DNA of 64,000 nucleotides, taken from Geomobilimonas luticola (GTDB lineage Bacteria > Desulfobacterota > Desulfuromonadia > Geobacterales > Geobacteraceae). The DNA lies in contig NZ_JAHCVK010000006.1 in the NCBI RefSeq assembly GCF_018476905.1, positions 105,590 to 169,589 on the forward strand. Reading direction: 5' to 3'. The notes under the pieces were generated by a model that made no database searches, had not been told where the DNA came from, and saw only the letters and a program-made list of their open reading frames with translations. The position numbers and the translations under genes are program-made. How positions within the stretch are numbered: the first letter of the stretch is position 1; each line of letters starts with the position of its first letter. Positions 7,787-16,930 of this stretch are shown piece after piece.

Positions 7787-8429
7787 TGACGTAGGCCCCC
7801 TCGGCTTTCAGGAGATCGGCAATGGCACCCATGACCCGGTCGACGATCAACTGGTGGGTCTCTTTCCGGTCTTCCAATTGGAACAGGTCGCTGAAATCCA
7901 GGGGGGGACCGAAGACAACCGTCCCCTTCTGGCCGGAACCGGGGAATTTCCAGTGGTTGAGCCCGATGAGGGCGGTGGGGACGACCGCCGGCCGGGTATC
8001 ATAGATGATCTTCCCCACTCCCCGATTCCCCTTCCCGAGCACGCCGTCCTTGTGCCGGGTTCCTTCGGGAAAGAGCATCACCTGCTGATCCGCCAGCAGG
8101 TCGTTCAGCACCCGAGTGGCCCGCACGTCCCGCCCCCGCCTGACGGGGAATGCCCCCCAGGAGGAGATGAGCCAGCGGAGGATGCGCCCCTCGAAGAGCT
8201 CCTCCTTGGCCGGCGCCCAGAGCATCTTCATGGGGGACGCCGTCACCACCACCGCCGGAAGGAAGAGCGTATCACCGGCGGAAATGTGGTTCGACGCGAA
8301 GAGCACCCCACCCTGACGAGGGATGTGCTCCGTACCCTTTACGCGCAGGCTGTTGATGGAAGAAGCGTAAAAACCGAGAACGTTCGCAGAAAACGTCACC
8401 CAGAGGCGACGGAAAAATGATGTTGTCAT
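7776..8429 (-). CDS. 1-acyl-glycerol-3-phosphate acyltransferase (PlsC-like)
   Basis: Membrane-associated glycerolipid acyltransferase, 217 residues. The catalytic HX4D motif is NHISAGD (about residues 47-53), with the glycerol-phosphate motif FPEGTR (about 120-125) and PVRRG between them. In the family it adds the second acyl chain to lysophosphatidic acid or a related lysolipid. An N-terminal hydrophobic stretch ([10 protein letters not shown]) may anchor it. CGAGG precedes the ATG. A perfect 6+6 dyad (8453-8473) lies just upstream. Confidence 0.88.
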   Translation of the reverse strand: MTTSFFRRLWVTFSANVLGFYASSINSLRVKGTEHIPRQGGVLFASNHISAGDTLFLPAVVVTASPMKMLWAPAKEELFEGRILRWLISSWGAFPVRRGRDVRATRVLNDLLADQQVMLFPEGTRHKDGVLGKGNRGVGKIIYDTRPAVVPTALIGLNHWKFPGSGQKGTVVFGPPLDFSDLFQLEDRKETHQLIVDRVMGAIADLLKAEGAYVNES

Positions 8430-8452
8430 GGGGCCTCGTTAAAACACATAGT

Positions 8453-8473
8453 AACATGTTTGTATAGCATGTT
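8453..8473. promoter_or_regulatory. Dyad upstream of the acyltransferase gene, possible operator
   Basis: AACATG-N9-CATGTT, a perfect interrupted palindrome 24 nt upstream of the acyltransferase start and overlapping where its promoter should be (TACTAT on the minus strand, 8447-8452). The geometry fits a dimeric repressor such as those controlling lipid genes, but no regulator is nearby. Confidence 0.35.
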
Positions 8474-8572
8474 TTCGCGCGGCACCGCAACGGTTAAGCA
8501 GGGAGAGGCAAGAGGGACTCCACCGGAAAGATACGTCTGACCTGCCGAGGAGAGGGGAAGTACCTGCATGCG

Positions 8573-8603
8573 AAAAGGCCGGAAGTTATCCTTCCGGCCT
8601 TTT
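8573..8603 (-). terminator. Terminator of the omcZ operon
   Basis: Thirteen-bp perfect stem (8573-8585 with 8591-8603) and 5-nt loop, with four-base A and T tracts at its ends. It lies 112 nt past the stop of the giant repeat protein and before the divergent-side promoter region of the acyltransferase. The rest of 8430-8714 holds no gene that I can support. Confidence 0.8.
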
Positions 8604-8714
8604 CTCGTAAAAGAGCTCAATAACCGTCACGCTGATCTGTAGATCATTCCCGGCGCGATGAGCTCAAACCGGTGCATGGCACATACTTTCAACAATGCAG
8701 GTACGACCTTGCAT

Positions 8715-11700
8715 TCAATGGCTGAGTGCCTGGTAATAGCTGCTTCTTACCGAAATAGAGAACGATTGCCTTGTTGTCAGAGTGCCGTCGCTGCCCCTGA
8801 CGGTGACGCTGTAGGTGCCGTATTGGGAATAGGACGGGGTCCAGCTTATGACACCGTTGGAGCTGATTTTCATCCCGTCGGGGGCCGTGGAAAGCGAATA
8901 GGTAAGAGGATGCCCCAGGGAATCTGCGGCTTTTACCTCATAGACATACGGTTTTCCTTTATACGCCGTCGTAACGGGGGTGGAGGTGATTTTCAGGGTG
9001 TGCGTTGCCGTCGAACTGCTACCTTCGGTAACCGTGATGGCAAACGTTTGGGTAGCCCTGTAATAATTACTGTTTCTCACCTGTACCGTTACCTTGTACG
9101 TACCGGTACGGGAAGGTTTCCAGGTGAGCAGGCCGGTTGAATGATCGATTTCCATTTCATCCGGATGATCCCCCAGGGAGTAGTACAGGCTCTTGCCGTT
9201 GGGATCGACGGCATCCACATTGTAGCTGTATGTCTTGTCGACCGTCGCCGTGGTGATCGGAACGGATGTTATGACCGGTACCTGGCTGGTTGCTGCAGTG
9301 ACGGTCAAAGTAAAACTCCTGCTGGAGGAAAGGCCCCCTTGATCGGTCGCCGTGGCGGTGATGGTATAGGTCCCCGTCACGCTGTTCGGCCAGGAGATGG
9401 CACCCGTACTGGAGATGGTCATGCCCGCCGGATTGCCCGTAAGAGTATAGGTCAAGGGCTGCCCTTCCGGGTCCGATGCCACGACCTGGCAGGTGAACGC
9501 AGCGGGCGAGGTCACCGATGCGCTGGGTATCCCATTCATCGCAGGAGGTTGATTGGAAACGGCATTGACCGTAAGTGCCACGGTGGCGGTGGCGGCGGTG
9601 TAGTTGATCGTGTCTGTCGGCATGAAGAGCACCGACAGAGATTGGCTGCCGGCGGTGTTCATGACGGTCCCCGCCACCGGGGCATAGGTGAAAGCACCGG
9701 TCACGTTTGCCGATGCGTCCAGTTGTGTCGCGGACAACGCCGTCCCGACGACGACCGGGGGTGGCGTGGCCCAGGTGACGACCGGGGTCGCCTTGGCGAT
9801 CACGAGGGTGGCGCCGGCACTGCCGGCGTAATTGGAGTCGGTGACCGTGGCAACTACAGCGTAACTGCCGGCTGTGGTCGGTACTAGGCTACTTCCATCA
9901 TAGGTGATTGAAACAGGCAGGCCTGCCGGGTTGGTGGCTGCGGTTACCGCTTTGGCTTTGCCGTCGTAGGTGGCGTTCAGGCCGGAGAGGGTGACGGTAG
10001 CGCTCGCCTTGAGCACATTAACGGTGACGGACTTGGTTACCGTGGTGTACTTGGCCGTGTCGGCCGGCGTAAACATAGCGGTCAGAGTCTGGGCATTGCC
10101 GGCATTGAGCCTGGTTCCGGGAGCCGGCGTATAGCTGAAGATACCGGCCACGTCGGCAGTGGCGTTCAGCTGGGTAGAAGACAGCAAGGTATCGTAGCTG
10201 ATATCAGCCGGGTTGGCCCACGTAATCACCGGATTCAGCTTGGGCGTGGCCACGACGGTCCAGGTGAAGGTGGTTTGGGCGGTCTTGCCGTTGCTGGTGA
10301 CCGTGACGGTTACCGTGTTGGTGGCCGCCGCACCGAATGCTACGGTACCGGTTACGGCACCGGTGGTGGTGTTGATGGCAAGGCCGGCGGGAAGGCCAGT
10401 GGCTGTGTAACTGACGGCGGTGCCGTCCGGATCGCTGGCGACGATATTCAGGTTGACGACCGCCCCTTCGGCGCTCGACTGGTTGCCCGGGTTGGTGATG
10501 GTGGGCGCGCGGTCGACGTCGGTCACGGTCCAGATGAAGCTGACGTTTACCGGGGCAGTGCCGTCGGTGACGGTTACGGTGGCGTTGTAGCTGCCGGCGG
10601 CGGCGTAACCCAGCGTGCCGCTGATGACGCCGCTGGCGCTGTTGATGCTCAGCCCGGCCGGAAGACCCGTCGCGCTGTAGCTCAGGGTGTTGCCGTCGGC
10701 GTCGGTGGCAGCTATCGGCAGGCTGACGGTGGCACCTTCGGCGCTGGTCTGGGCGCCGGGGTTGGTGACGACCGGAGCATCGTTGACCCCGGCGATGGTG
10801 ATGCTGACGGTAACGGCGGCAGAAGTTACCGCGCCGTCGCTGACGGTGAAGGTGAAGCTGTCGGCGCCGGTGGCGTTGGCAATGGGGGTGTAGGTCAGGT
10901 TCGGCGCCGTGCCGCTCAGCACACCTTTGGCAGGCTGCGTGGCAACCGTGTAGGTCAGCGGGTCGTTATCGGCATCGGTACCGGCAAGGACGATGGCCCT
11001 GGCGGTGTCTTCGGTGACGGCGACGCTCTGGGGCGTGGCAACAGGAGCGACATTGCTGAATGAGACGCTGATGCTGACGGTGGCGGCGGTGGAGATTGCC
11101 GTGCCGTCGCTGACCGTGAAGGTAAAACTGTCAGAGCCTGTATAGTTGGCGGCAGGGGTATAGATGAGGTTCGGTGCCGCGCCGCTGAGCGTTCCGTTGG
11201 CAGGCGGGCTGACGATGGCATAGGTAAGGGCGCTCCCTTCCACGTCGCTACCGGTGAGCACAATGGCCTTGGCAGCGTTGCGGTTGGTGGATACGCTCTG
11301 GCCGGCGGCCACCGGTACGTCGTTGACGGCAGCTACGGCGGCGGTGAAGCTCCTGCTGCCGCTCCCCCCCTTGCCGTCGCTGGCCGTTACGGTGAAGCTG
11401 ATCGGCGTCGTGGTGTTGTAGTCTGCGGCCGGCGTCAGGGTCAGGGTGCTGCCGCTAATGCTGGCCGCTACCGTGGCGGCGCTCCCGCCGGTGACGCTGT
11501 AACTGACGGTGTCGCCGTCCGCATCGGTGGCGGAAAGGGGAACGGTCTTGACCGTGTCCTCGGTCAGGGACTGGTTCGCAATGGCGGCCAGGACCGGCGC
11601 ATCGTTGACGGCGGTGATGGTGATGCTTACGGCGGCGGTGGAGGTTGCCGTGCCGTCACTGACCGTGAAGGTGAAGCTGTCGGCGCCGGTGATGTTGGCG

Positions 11701-14700
11701 CTGGGGGTGTAGGTCAGGTTCGGCGCCGTGCCGCTCAGCACACCTTTGGTGGGCTGGGTTACAACGGCGTAGGTCAGGGGATCGTTGTCCGAATCCGTCC
11801 CGGCCAGGGTTATCGCCCTGGCGGTGTCCTCGTTGGTGGTGACGCTCTGGGGGGTGGCGACCGGCGCCACGTTGCTGAAGGTAACCGTGATGTTGACCGT
11901 GGCGATCGTCGAAGTTGCCGTGCCGTCGCTGACGGTGAAGGTGAAGCTGTCGGCGCCGGTGTAATTGGTCGTCGGGGTGTAGGTCAGGTTGGGAGCTATG
12001 CCGGCCAGTGTGCCGTGGGCCGGCTGGCTGACGATGGTGTAGGTAAGCGCACTCCCCTCCACATCAGTGCCGGCCAGGGTAATGGTTTTTGCGGTGTTGC
12101 GGGTGGTGCTGACGCTCTGGGTGGTTGCAGTCGGGACATCGTTGACGGCGGCAATGGTAACCGTTACGGTGGCGGCGTTGGAATCAAGGCTGCCATCGTT
12201 GGCCTTGAAGGTGAAGCTGTCGGCACCGTTCTGGTTGGTTGCCGGCGTGTAGGTATATGCGCCGGTGGCGGCGTTGGTGATGGTTACGGTCCCCTTGGTC
12301 CCCTGGGCAACGATGCTGTAAGTGCGGGAGGTGTTGTCGGCATCGGTGGCAGAAAGTGTTCCGGTGGCAACGGTATCTTCGGTGGCGCTCAGGGTGCCGT
12401 TCAAGGCTACCGGCGCGTCGTTAACGGCGGTGATGGTGATGCTTACGGTGGCGGCTGTGGAGGTTGCCGTGCCGTCGTTGACGGTGAAGGTGAAGCTGTC
12501 GGCGCCGGTGGCGTTGGCGCTGGGGGTGTAGGTCAGGTTCGGCGCCGTGCCGCTCAGCACACCTTTGGTGGGTTGGGTGGCAACGGCGTAGGTCAGGAGA
12601 TCGTTGTCGGCATCGGAACCGGCAAGGACGATGGCCCTGGCGGTGTCTTCGGTAACGGTGACGCTTTGGCCGTTGGCCACAGGTACGTCGTTGACGGCTG
12701 CCACGGTGGCGGTGAAGGTCGTGCTGCTGGTGCCCCCCTTGCCGTCGCTGGCCGTTACGGTAAAGCTGGTCGGAGTTGTCGTGTTGTAGTTGGCAGCGGG
12801 GGTCAGGGTCAGAGTGCTGCCGCTGATGCTGGCCGCTACCGTAGCGGCGCTCCCGACGGTGACGCTGTAGCTGATGGTGTCGCCGTCCGCATCGGTGGCG
12901 GAAAGGGGAACGGTCTTGACCGTGTCCTCGGTCAGGGACTGGTTCGCAATGGCGGCCAGGACCGGCGCGTCGTTGACCGGCGTTACGGTTACACTGGCGG
13001 TGCCGACTACGGAAAGGCCGCCGGCATCGGTCGCACGGTAGGTAAAGCTGTCGTTGCCGTTAAAGTTGGCGAAAGGGGTGTAGACCAGCCTGTTGGCGGC
13101 AACCGTCGCCGTACCGTTTGCCGGCTGAGTGACGATGGCAAAGGTGTGGGTGTCGCCGGCGTCGGGATCGGTTACGCTGGGCGTTACCGGTGCGCTGGCA
13201 GTGTCTTCAGCCGTGGTGATGCCGGCAGCCGTGACTGACGGCGGTCGGTTGCCCGTGGCCACGGTCAGCGTAAACGTCCTGCTGGCGCTGAGGTTGCTCG
13301 TGTTGGTCGCGGTAACCGTAATGGCATAAACGCCGGCCACGGAAGTCGGCCAGTTGATCAGGCCCGATGTAGTGATGGTCATCCCCGCGGGGTTGCCGGC
13401 AAGGGTGTAGGCAAGGGGCTGGTTCTGGGGATCACTCGCCGCAACCTGATAGGTGAACACAGCAGGGGCGGTAACGGCGGCGTTGGGAATGGCATTCATC
13501 GTAGGGGCCTGCGGGGCCGCATTAACGGTCAGGGTAAAGGATGAATCAGTATAGCGCCCGCTGGTGTTGGTCACCCTGACGGTAACATTGTAGTTCCCTG
13601 CAACGCTGGGGGCCCAGGTAATGAGTCCGGCCCCGCTGACGGTCATCCCCGCAGGGGCGACCGGCAGGGTATAGGTCAGTGCCTGCCCCTGGGGGTCCGT
13701 CGCTGCAACCTGGTAACTGAGGGCAGCAGGTGCAGTAATGGTGGTTTTCGGGATAGGCGTGACTGTCGGAGGCTTTATTTCCGGGTTGACCGTAAGAGTG
13801 AAGGTTCGGCTTGTGCTTACACCGCTGGTGTTGGTCGCGGTCGCGGTAATGGTAGAGGTTCCCGCGACGGATGGCGTCCAACCGATAAGCCCGGTTGCGC
13901 TTATGGTCATCCCCCCGGGGTTGCCGGCAAGGGTGTAGGCAAGGGACTGGTTCTGGGGATCGCTGGCCACGACCTGGTAGCTGAACGGCGCGGGGGCAGT
14001 GATGGTAGCGTTCGGTATGGCGGTCATGGTCGGCGGCAGGATGACGACTGTCTTTATGTCGACGACAACCGGTGCCGTTACTGAAGCGTTCCAGGTATCG
14101 GTAACCTTGACATTGACGACATACAAGCCGGCAGCTGTCGGGGTGCCGCTCAGCAGACCGGTTGTGCTCAGTGCCAACCCGGCGGGAAGCGGATCAGCCG
14201 TCGTATAGGTCAGCGGCTGGTCATCGGGATCACTTGCCAGTACCTGGTAAGACAGGGGTTGCGTCACCACGGCGTTTGCCGTCTGCATCACGGGAGCTGT
14301 CGGCACCATATTCTGCCAGTTGACATAAATGGAGAAGGTATAATGGATGACCGACGTCCCGTCGCTCACATCCACGGTCACGGGGAATGAGGTGTTTTTC
14401 TGGTCGTAGGTTGGTGCCCAGCTTATGAGGCCTGTGGCGCTCATGGTCATGCCGGCAGGTGCCTGGACAAGTGTATAGCTCAAGGGATCGGTCTCGGCAT
14501 CCGAGGCGGTGATCTGGTAGCGGTACGGCACACCGGTGACCGCAGTTGACGGTGCGATTGAGGTTATCTGAGGCGGATAGTTGCACAGGCCTGTCAGCAG
14601 ATTGTAGTCGATAACTCCATTTATATCCTTGATGGGATTTCCGCTGGCATCTGTCTTGAAATATCTGGCGGGGAACGTTTCGTCGCTGTAAGCCATTGCA

Positions 14701-15845
14701 CCCGTTGAGAAATCAACGGCTGAGTTTATGGTAAGCGTGGACTGGACACATTTCGTAGCGCCAGCCGCGAGTACGGGAATTGTCCAGTTGACGGAGTTCG
14801 TTGCAGGATCATAGGAACCGCCATCCGTCGCACCGGCAAAGGTCAGGTTGTTACCTGCCACACCCGGGTCGAGTGGTTGTGAGATGACTACGTTATTTGC
14901 CGCAACGGTGTTTGCCGTATTGTCGGCACATAGCTGGAAAGTTGCGTTTCCGCCATAGCTTGCGCATGACTCCCCTGCTTGGGCGTAGGTGACATGTAGC
15001 GGTTTTGTTTCCACCATCTTCTTGGTGATATCGAAGGGAGCGGAGGTGCCACTCGCAGGAATTTTCAGGTCGAACTGAAAGGCATACTGCATATCAGTAT
15101 TTTCGAAGTTGGGCCCTCCATCGTTAAAGAGTTGCGTCGGACCTGACTTATCCAACGACTCCATAATGGAACCGGGGTTGAAGGAAAGTGTATCAATGGA
15201 GTAGGCGCTCGGTTTCAGCGTAGACGTCTGGATAAGTGTCTGTCCCACCGCTGCGCCGCTTGCGGGATCGAAGCCAGTCTGGATCGCCCGTTCTCCCTTG
15301 ACGATGGCGACGTTGTCAGAGATGCCGCCGCTTGAGATATCCAGATCGGAATAGGAAAACAGATGAAAATCCAGTTCGGCGGAAGTAAGGTTTTTTATTG
15401 TTATGGTCTTCTTGACGGTTGAGTTGTAATTATAGGAAGTCTTGCCTGCAACGGAAAAGGTCACCGTTGCCGTGAAACGCGGCGGGGTCTGTTTATCCGT
15501 AAAGGTCACCGTTACAGTACTTGGATCACTGTACACACCTGTATCTGCAGTCAGCGTGCTGAAGGAAGCCTCTTTATCGATGGTTCCAATCCGGTACCAC
15601 AACCAGTCTCTGAACATGGGGTCGATATAATCGTTTCTTCCCGTATTATACTGAATCAACCAGTTTGTTTCTCCCAAGGGGAATCCGGTGGAAGTCGACA
15701 AAGAATTATCAATTTTCATCGCATCCGGATACCCCAGACCACCAGGGGCAGTTAGATTCCACACTGCCCCATGGGATGTCCCCATAGAGAACAACATCGT
15801 CACCAGCACAACCAGCAAACTGACAAAGCTCCTGATCCTTTTCAT
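8715..15845 (-). CDS. Giant secreted Ig/cadherin-repeat protein
   Basis: Secreted protein of 2376 residues. Order: signal peptide (about 1-27, ending MGTSHGA); a unique domain (28-280); a DUF11-like domain (about 285-410); putative-Ig (He_PIG) units to about 860; nine cadherin-like 'TEDT...NDAP' units (about 862-1685); two more He_PIG units; MBG-type Ig units (about 1860-2100); and three He_PIG units to the end. No LPXTG, PEP-CTERM, GlyGly-CTERM or autotransporter barrel is visible, so the mode of attachment is unclear. GGGAG precedes the ATG at 15845. It is last in the omcZ-ozpA-isomerase unit, 53 nt after the isomerase. It is likely an adhesin or matrix scaffold; a link to OmcZ fibres is inference. 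Units 5 and 8 have RNTA/RNAA in place of the acidic EDT, which may lower calcium binding. Confidence 0.85.
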   Translation of the reverse strand: MKRIRSFVSLLVVLVTMLFSMGTSHGAVWNLTAPGGLGYPDAMKIDNSLSTSTGFPLGETNWLIQYNTGRNDYIDPMFRDWLWYRIGTIDKEASFSTLTADTGVYSDPSTVTVTFTDKQTPPRFTATVTFSVAGKTSYNYNSTVKKTITIKNLTSAELDFHLFSYSDLDISSGGISDNVAIVKGERAIQTGFDPASGAAVGQTLIQTSTLKPSAYSIDTLSFNPGSIMESLDKSGPTQLFNDGGPNFENTDMQYAFQFDLKIPASGTSAPFDITKKMVETKPLHVTYAQAGESCASYGGNATFQLCADNTANTVAANNVVISQPLDPGVAGNNLTFAGATDGGSYDPATNSVNWTIPVLAAGATKCVQSTLTINSAVDFSTGAMAYSDETFPARYFKTDASGNPIKDINGVIDYNLLTGLCNYPPQITSIAPSTAVTGVPYRYQITASDAETDPLSYTLVQAPAGMTMSATGLISWAPTYDQKNTSFPVTVDVSDGTSVIHYTFSIYVNWQNMVPTAPVMQTANAVVTQPLSYQVLASDPDDQPLTYTTADPLPAGLALSTTGLLSGTPTAAGLYVVNVKVTDTWNASVTAPVVVDIKTVVILPPTMTAIPNATITAPAPFSYQVVASDPQNQSLAYTLAGNPGGMTISATGLIGWTPSVAGTSTITATATNTSGVSTSRTFTLTVNPEIKPPTVTPIPKTTITAPAALSYQVAATDPQGQALTYTLPVAPAGMTVSGAGLITWAPSVAGNYNVTVRVTNTSGRYTDSSFTLTVNAAPQAPTMNAIPNAAVTAPAVFTYQVAASDPQNQPLAYTLAGNPAGMTITTSGLINWPTSVAGVYAITVTATNTSNLSASRTFTLTVATGNRPPSVTAAGITTAEDTASAPVTPSVTDPDAGDTHTFAIVTQPANGTATVAANRLVYTPFANFNGNDSFTYRATDAGGLSVVGTASVTVTPVNDAPVLAAIANQSLTEDTVKTVPLSATDADGDTISYSVTVGSAATVAASISGSTLTLTPAANYNTTTPTSFTVTASDGKGGTSSTTFTATVAAVNDVPVANGQSVTVTEDTARAIVLAGSDADNDLLTYAVATQPTKGVLSGTAPNLTYTPSANATGADSFTFTVNDGTATSTAATVSITITAVNDAPVALNGTLSATEDTVATGTLSATDADNTSRTYSIVAQGTKGTVTITNAATGAYTYTPATNQNGADSFTFKANDGSLDSNAATVTVTIAAVNDVPTATTQSVSTTRNTAKTITLAGTDVEGSALTYTIVSQPAHGTLAGIAPNLTYTPTTNYTGADSFTFTVSDGTATSTIATVNITVTFSNVAPVATPQSVTTNEDTARAITLAGTDSDNDPLTYAVVTQPTKGVLSGTAPNLTYTPSANITGADSFTFTVSDGTATSTAAVSITITAVNDAPVLAAIANQSLTEDTVKTVPLSATDADGDTVSYSVTGGSAATVAASISGSTLTLTPAADYNTTTPISFTVTASDGKGGSGSRSFTAAVAAVNDVPVAAGQSVSTNRNAAKAIVLTGSDVEGSALTYAIVSPPANGTLSGAAPNLIYTPAANYTGSDSFTFTVSDGTAISTAATVSISVSFSNVAPVATPQSVAVTEDTARAIVLAGTDADNDPLTYTVATQPAKGVLSGTAPNLTYTPIANATGADSFTFTVSDGAVTSAAVTVSITIAGVNDAPVVTNPGAQTSAEGATVSLPIAATDADGNTLSYSATGLPAGLSINSASGVISGTLGYAAAGSYNATVTVTDGTAPVNVSFIWTVTDVDRAPTITNPGNQSSAEGAVVNLNIVASDPDGTAVSYTATGLPAGLAINTTTGAVTGTVAFGAAATNTVTVTVTSNGKTAQTTFTWTVVATPKLNPVITWANPADISYDTLLSSTQLNATADVAGIFSYTPAPGTRLNAGNAQTLTAMFTPADTAKYTTVTKSVTVNVLKASATVTLSGLNATYDGKAKAVTAATNPAGLPVSITYDGSSLVPTTAGSYAVVATVTDSNYAGSAGATLVIAKATPVVTWATPPPVVVGTALSATQLDASANVTGAFTYAPVAGTVMNTAGSQSLSVLFMPTDTINYTAATATVALTVNAVSNQPPAMNGIPSASVTSPAAFTCQVVASDPEGQPLTYTLTGNPAGMTISSTGAISWPNSVTGTYTITATATDQGGLSSSRSFTLTVTAATSQVPVITSVPITTATVDKTYSYNVDAVDPNGKSLYYSLGDHPDEMEIDHSTGLLTWKPSRTGTYKVTVQVRNSNYYRATQTFAITVTEGSSSTATHTLKITSTPVTTAYKGKPYVYEVKAADSLGHPLTYSLSTAPDGMKISSNGVISWTPSYSQYGTYSVTVRGSDGTLTTRQSFSISVRSSYYQALSH
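10790..13260 (-). repeat. Nine tandem cadherin-like coding repeats
   Basis: About nine units of roughly 90 codons run in tandem within the giant gene. Higher-order duplication is visible: 11509-11600 and 12877-12968 are identical over 92 bp, 1368 bp apart, and the unit starting VLAAIANQSLTEDT occurs twice in almost identical form. This points to recent copy-number change by unequal recombination. Confidence 0.85.
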
Positions 15846-15898
15846 ACGTTCTCCCGTCTCGTCAATGAACATAACGTTCCGCCAGCACTCAGCATTAT

Positions 15899-16894
15899 TC
15901 AGTCCAGAAAAATCTCAACCTTCGCCTCGCGCCTCAACTCCCGGACAATCTCGTCCACCCTCTTCTTCTGAATCTCACCTGCCAGCGCCTTCTCGATAAA
16001 ACTTTGTATTTCGCCGAGTTCGGGCACCCTGGCCGGCTTCCTGTCGAACGCCTTTATCAGGTGAAAGCCGTGCCGGGTCCTGACCGGTTCGCTGATCTCA
16101 CCCACCTTGAGTGCGAAAGCGATGTCATCGAATCCCTTGGGCATATAGGTGCGACTGATGTACCCCAGGTCACCGCCGACGTTAGCGCTGGCGCAGGCTG
16201 AGCGCTGCTTCGCCATGTCCGGAAAATCTTTTCCGCTCATGATTTCAGCGCGGATCTGTTCTATTTCACTTTTTGCCTTGGCAATCTCTTCGGCGGTCGG
16301 TTTTGCCGAAAGTTTGACAAGTATATGCGAAACCTTGATCTTCTCCGGTTCCATGAAACTGCCGGCATTCTGCTCGTAATATTTCTTCAGTTCAGCCTCG
16401 GGAACGACCACATCCTTTGCGCCGTGTTTCGCCAGATATTCGTCAACAAGGAGTCGATTTCTTACCTGCTTCCGGTGTTCATCACCCTCAACGCCCTGCT
16501 TTGCCGCGCTGACCGGTTTGCCCATCCCGGAGTCGTGAGCCTGTTCGGCTGTGATTTTTTCATCTACTTTCCGCTCGATCTCCTTGCCGAAACTCTTTTC
16601 CCCGGCCTGCGCCAGCATCTCCAGGGCAATCAGGCGGTCAAGCTCCTCCTGCTGAAGGCGCTTCCTTGTTTCGTCGGACAGTCCTTCCCTTGCTCCGTAT
16701 TTCCTGAAGCGCGCTTCTGCCTTCTGTAGTGCCGGTTGCAGTTCGGCAAGGAGGATCGGCCTGCCGTTCACCCTGGCTGCAATCCGGCGGGGGTCCTGGT
16801 TTACCAATGTTTCATCCCCGGCAAAAGTCGCACTTGTAACGGGAAAAAGGGACCAGACAAGCATTGAGACGATGATTCCGCGGTAGCTCCGCAT
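15899..16894 (-). CDS. Periplasmic parvulin-type peptidyl-prolyl isomerase
   Basis: A 331-residue SurA/PrsA-like foldase. A signal peptide (about 1-25) precedes a SurA-type helical chaperone part containing VNGRPILLAEL, then one parvulin domain (about 185-290) with KVSHILVK, GGDLGYISR, and GFDDIAFALKVGEIS ... RHGFHLIK. CAGGAG precedes the ATG at 16894. It sits 36 nt behind ozpA and 53 nt before the giant gene. A PPIase follows omcZ and ozpA in G. sulfurreducens as well. A role in folding OmcZ, OzpA or the giant protein in the periplasm is likely but inferred. Confidence 0.9.
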   Translation of the reverse strand: MRSYRGIIVSMLVWSLFPVTSATFAGDETLVNQDPRRIAARVNGRPILLAELQPALQKAEARFRKYGAREGLSDETRKRLQQEELDRLIALEMLAQAGEKSFGKEIERKVDEKITAEQAHDSGMGKPVSAAKQGVEGDEHRKQVRNRLLVDEYLAKHGAKDVVVPEAELKKYYEQNAGSFMEPEKIKVSHILVKLSAKPTAEEIAKAKSEIEQIRAEIMSGKDFPDMAKQRSACASANVGGDLGYISRTYMPKGFDDIAFALKVGEISEPVRTRHGFHLIKAFDRKPARVPELGEIQSFIEKALAGEIQKKRVDEIVRELRREAKVEIFLD

Positions 16895-16930
16895 CAGTGC
16901 TCCTGAAAACTGCATGGCGTGCGTGTCCGG

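Noticed and set aside
12015..13238. Plus-strand open frame with many Gly-rich repeats inside the giant gene
   Set aside because: Antisense of the cadherin-like repeats; its periodicity is inherited from the real gene.
9300..13300. Repeated DNA that could suggest a CRISPR array
   Set aside because: Units are about 270-300 bp, in frame, imperfect and coding; there are no short identical repeats with unique spacers and no cas genes.
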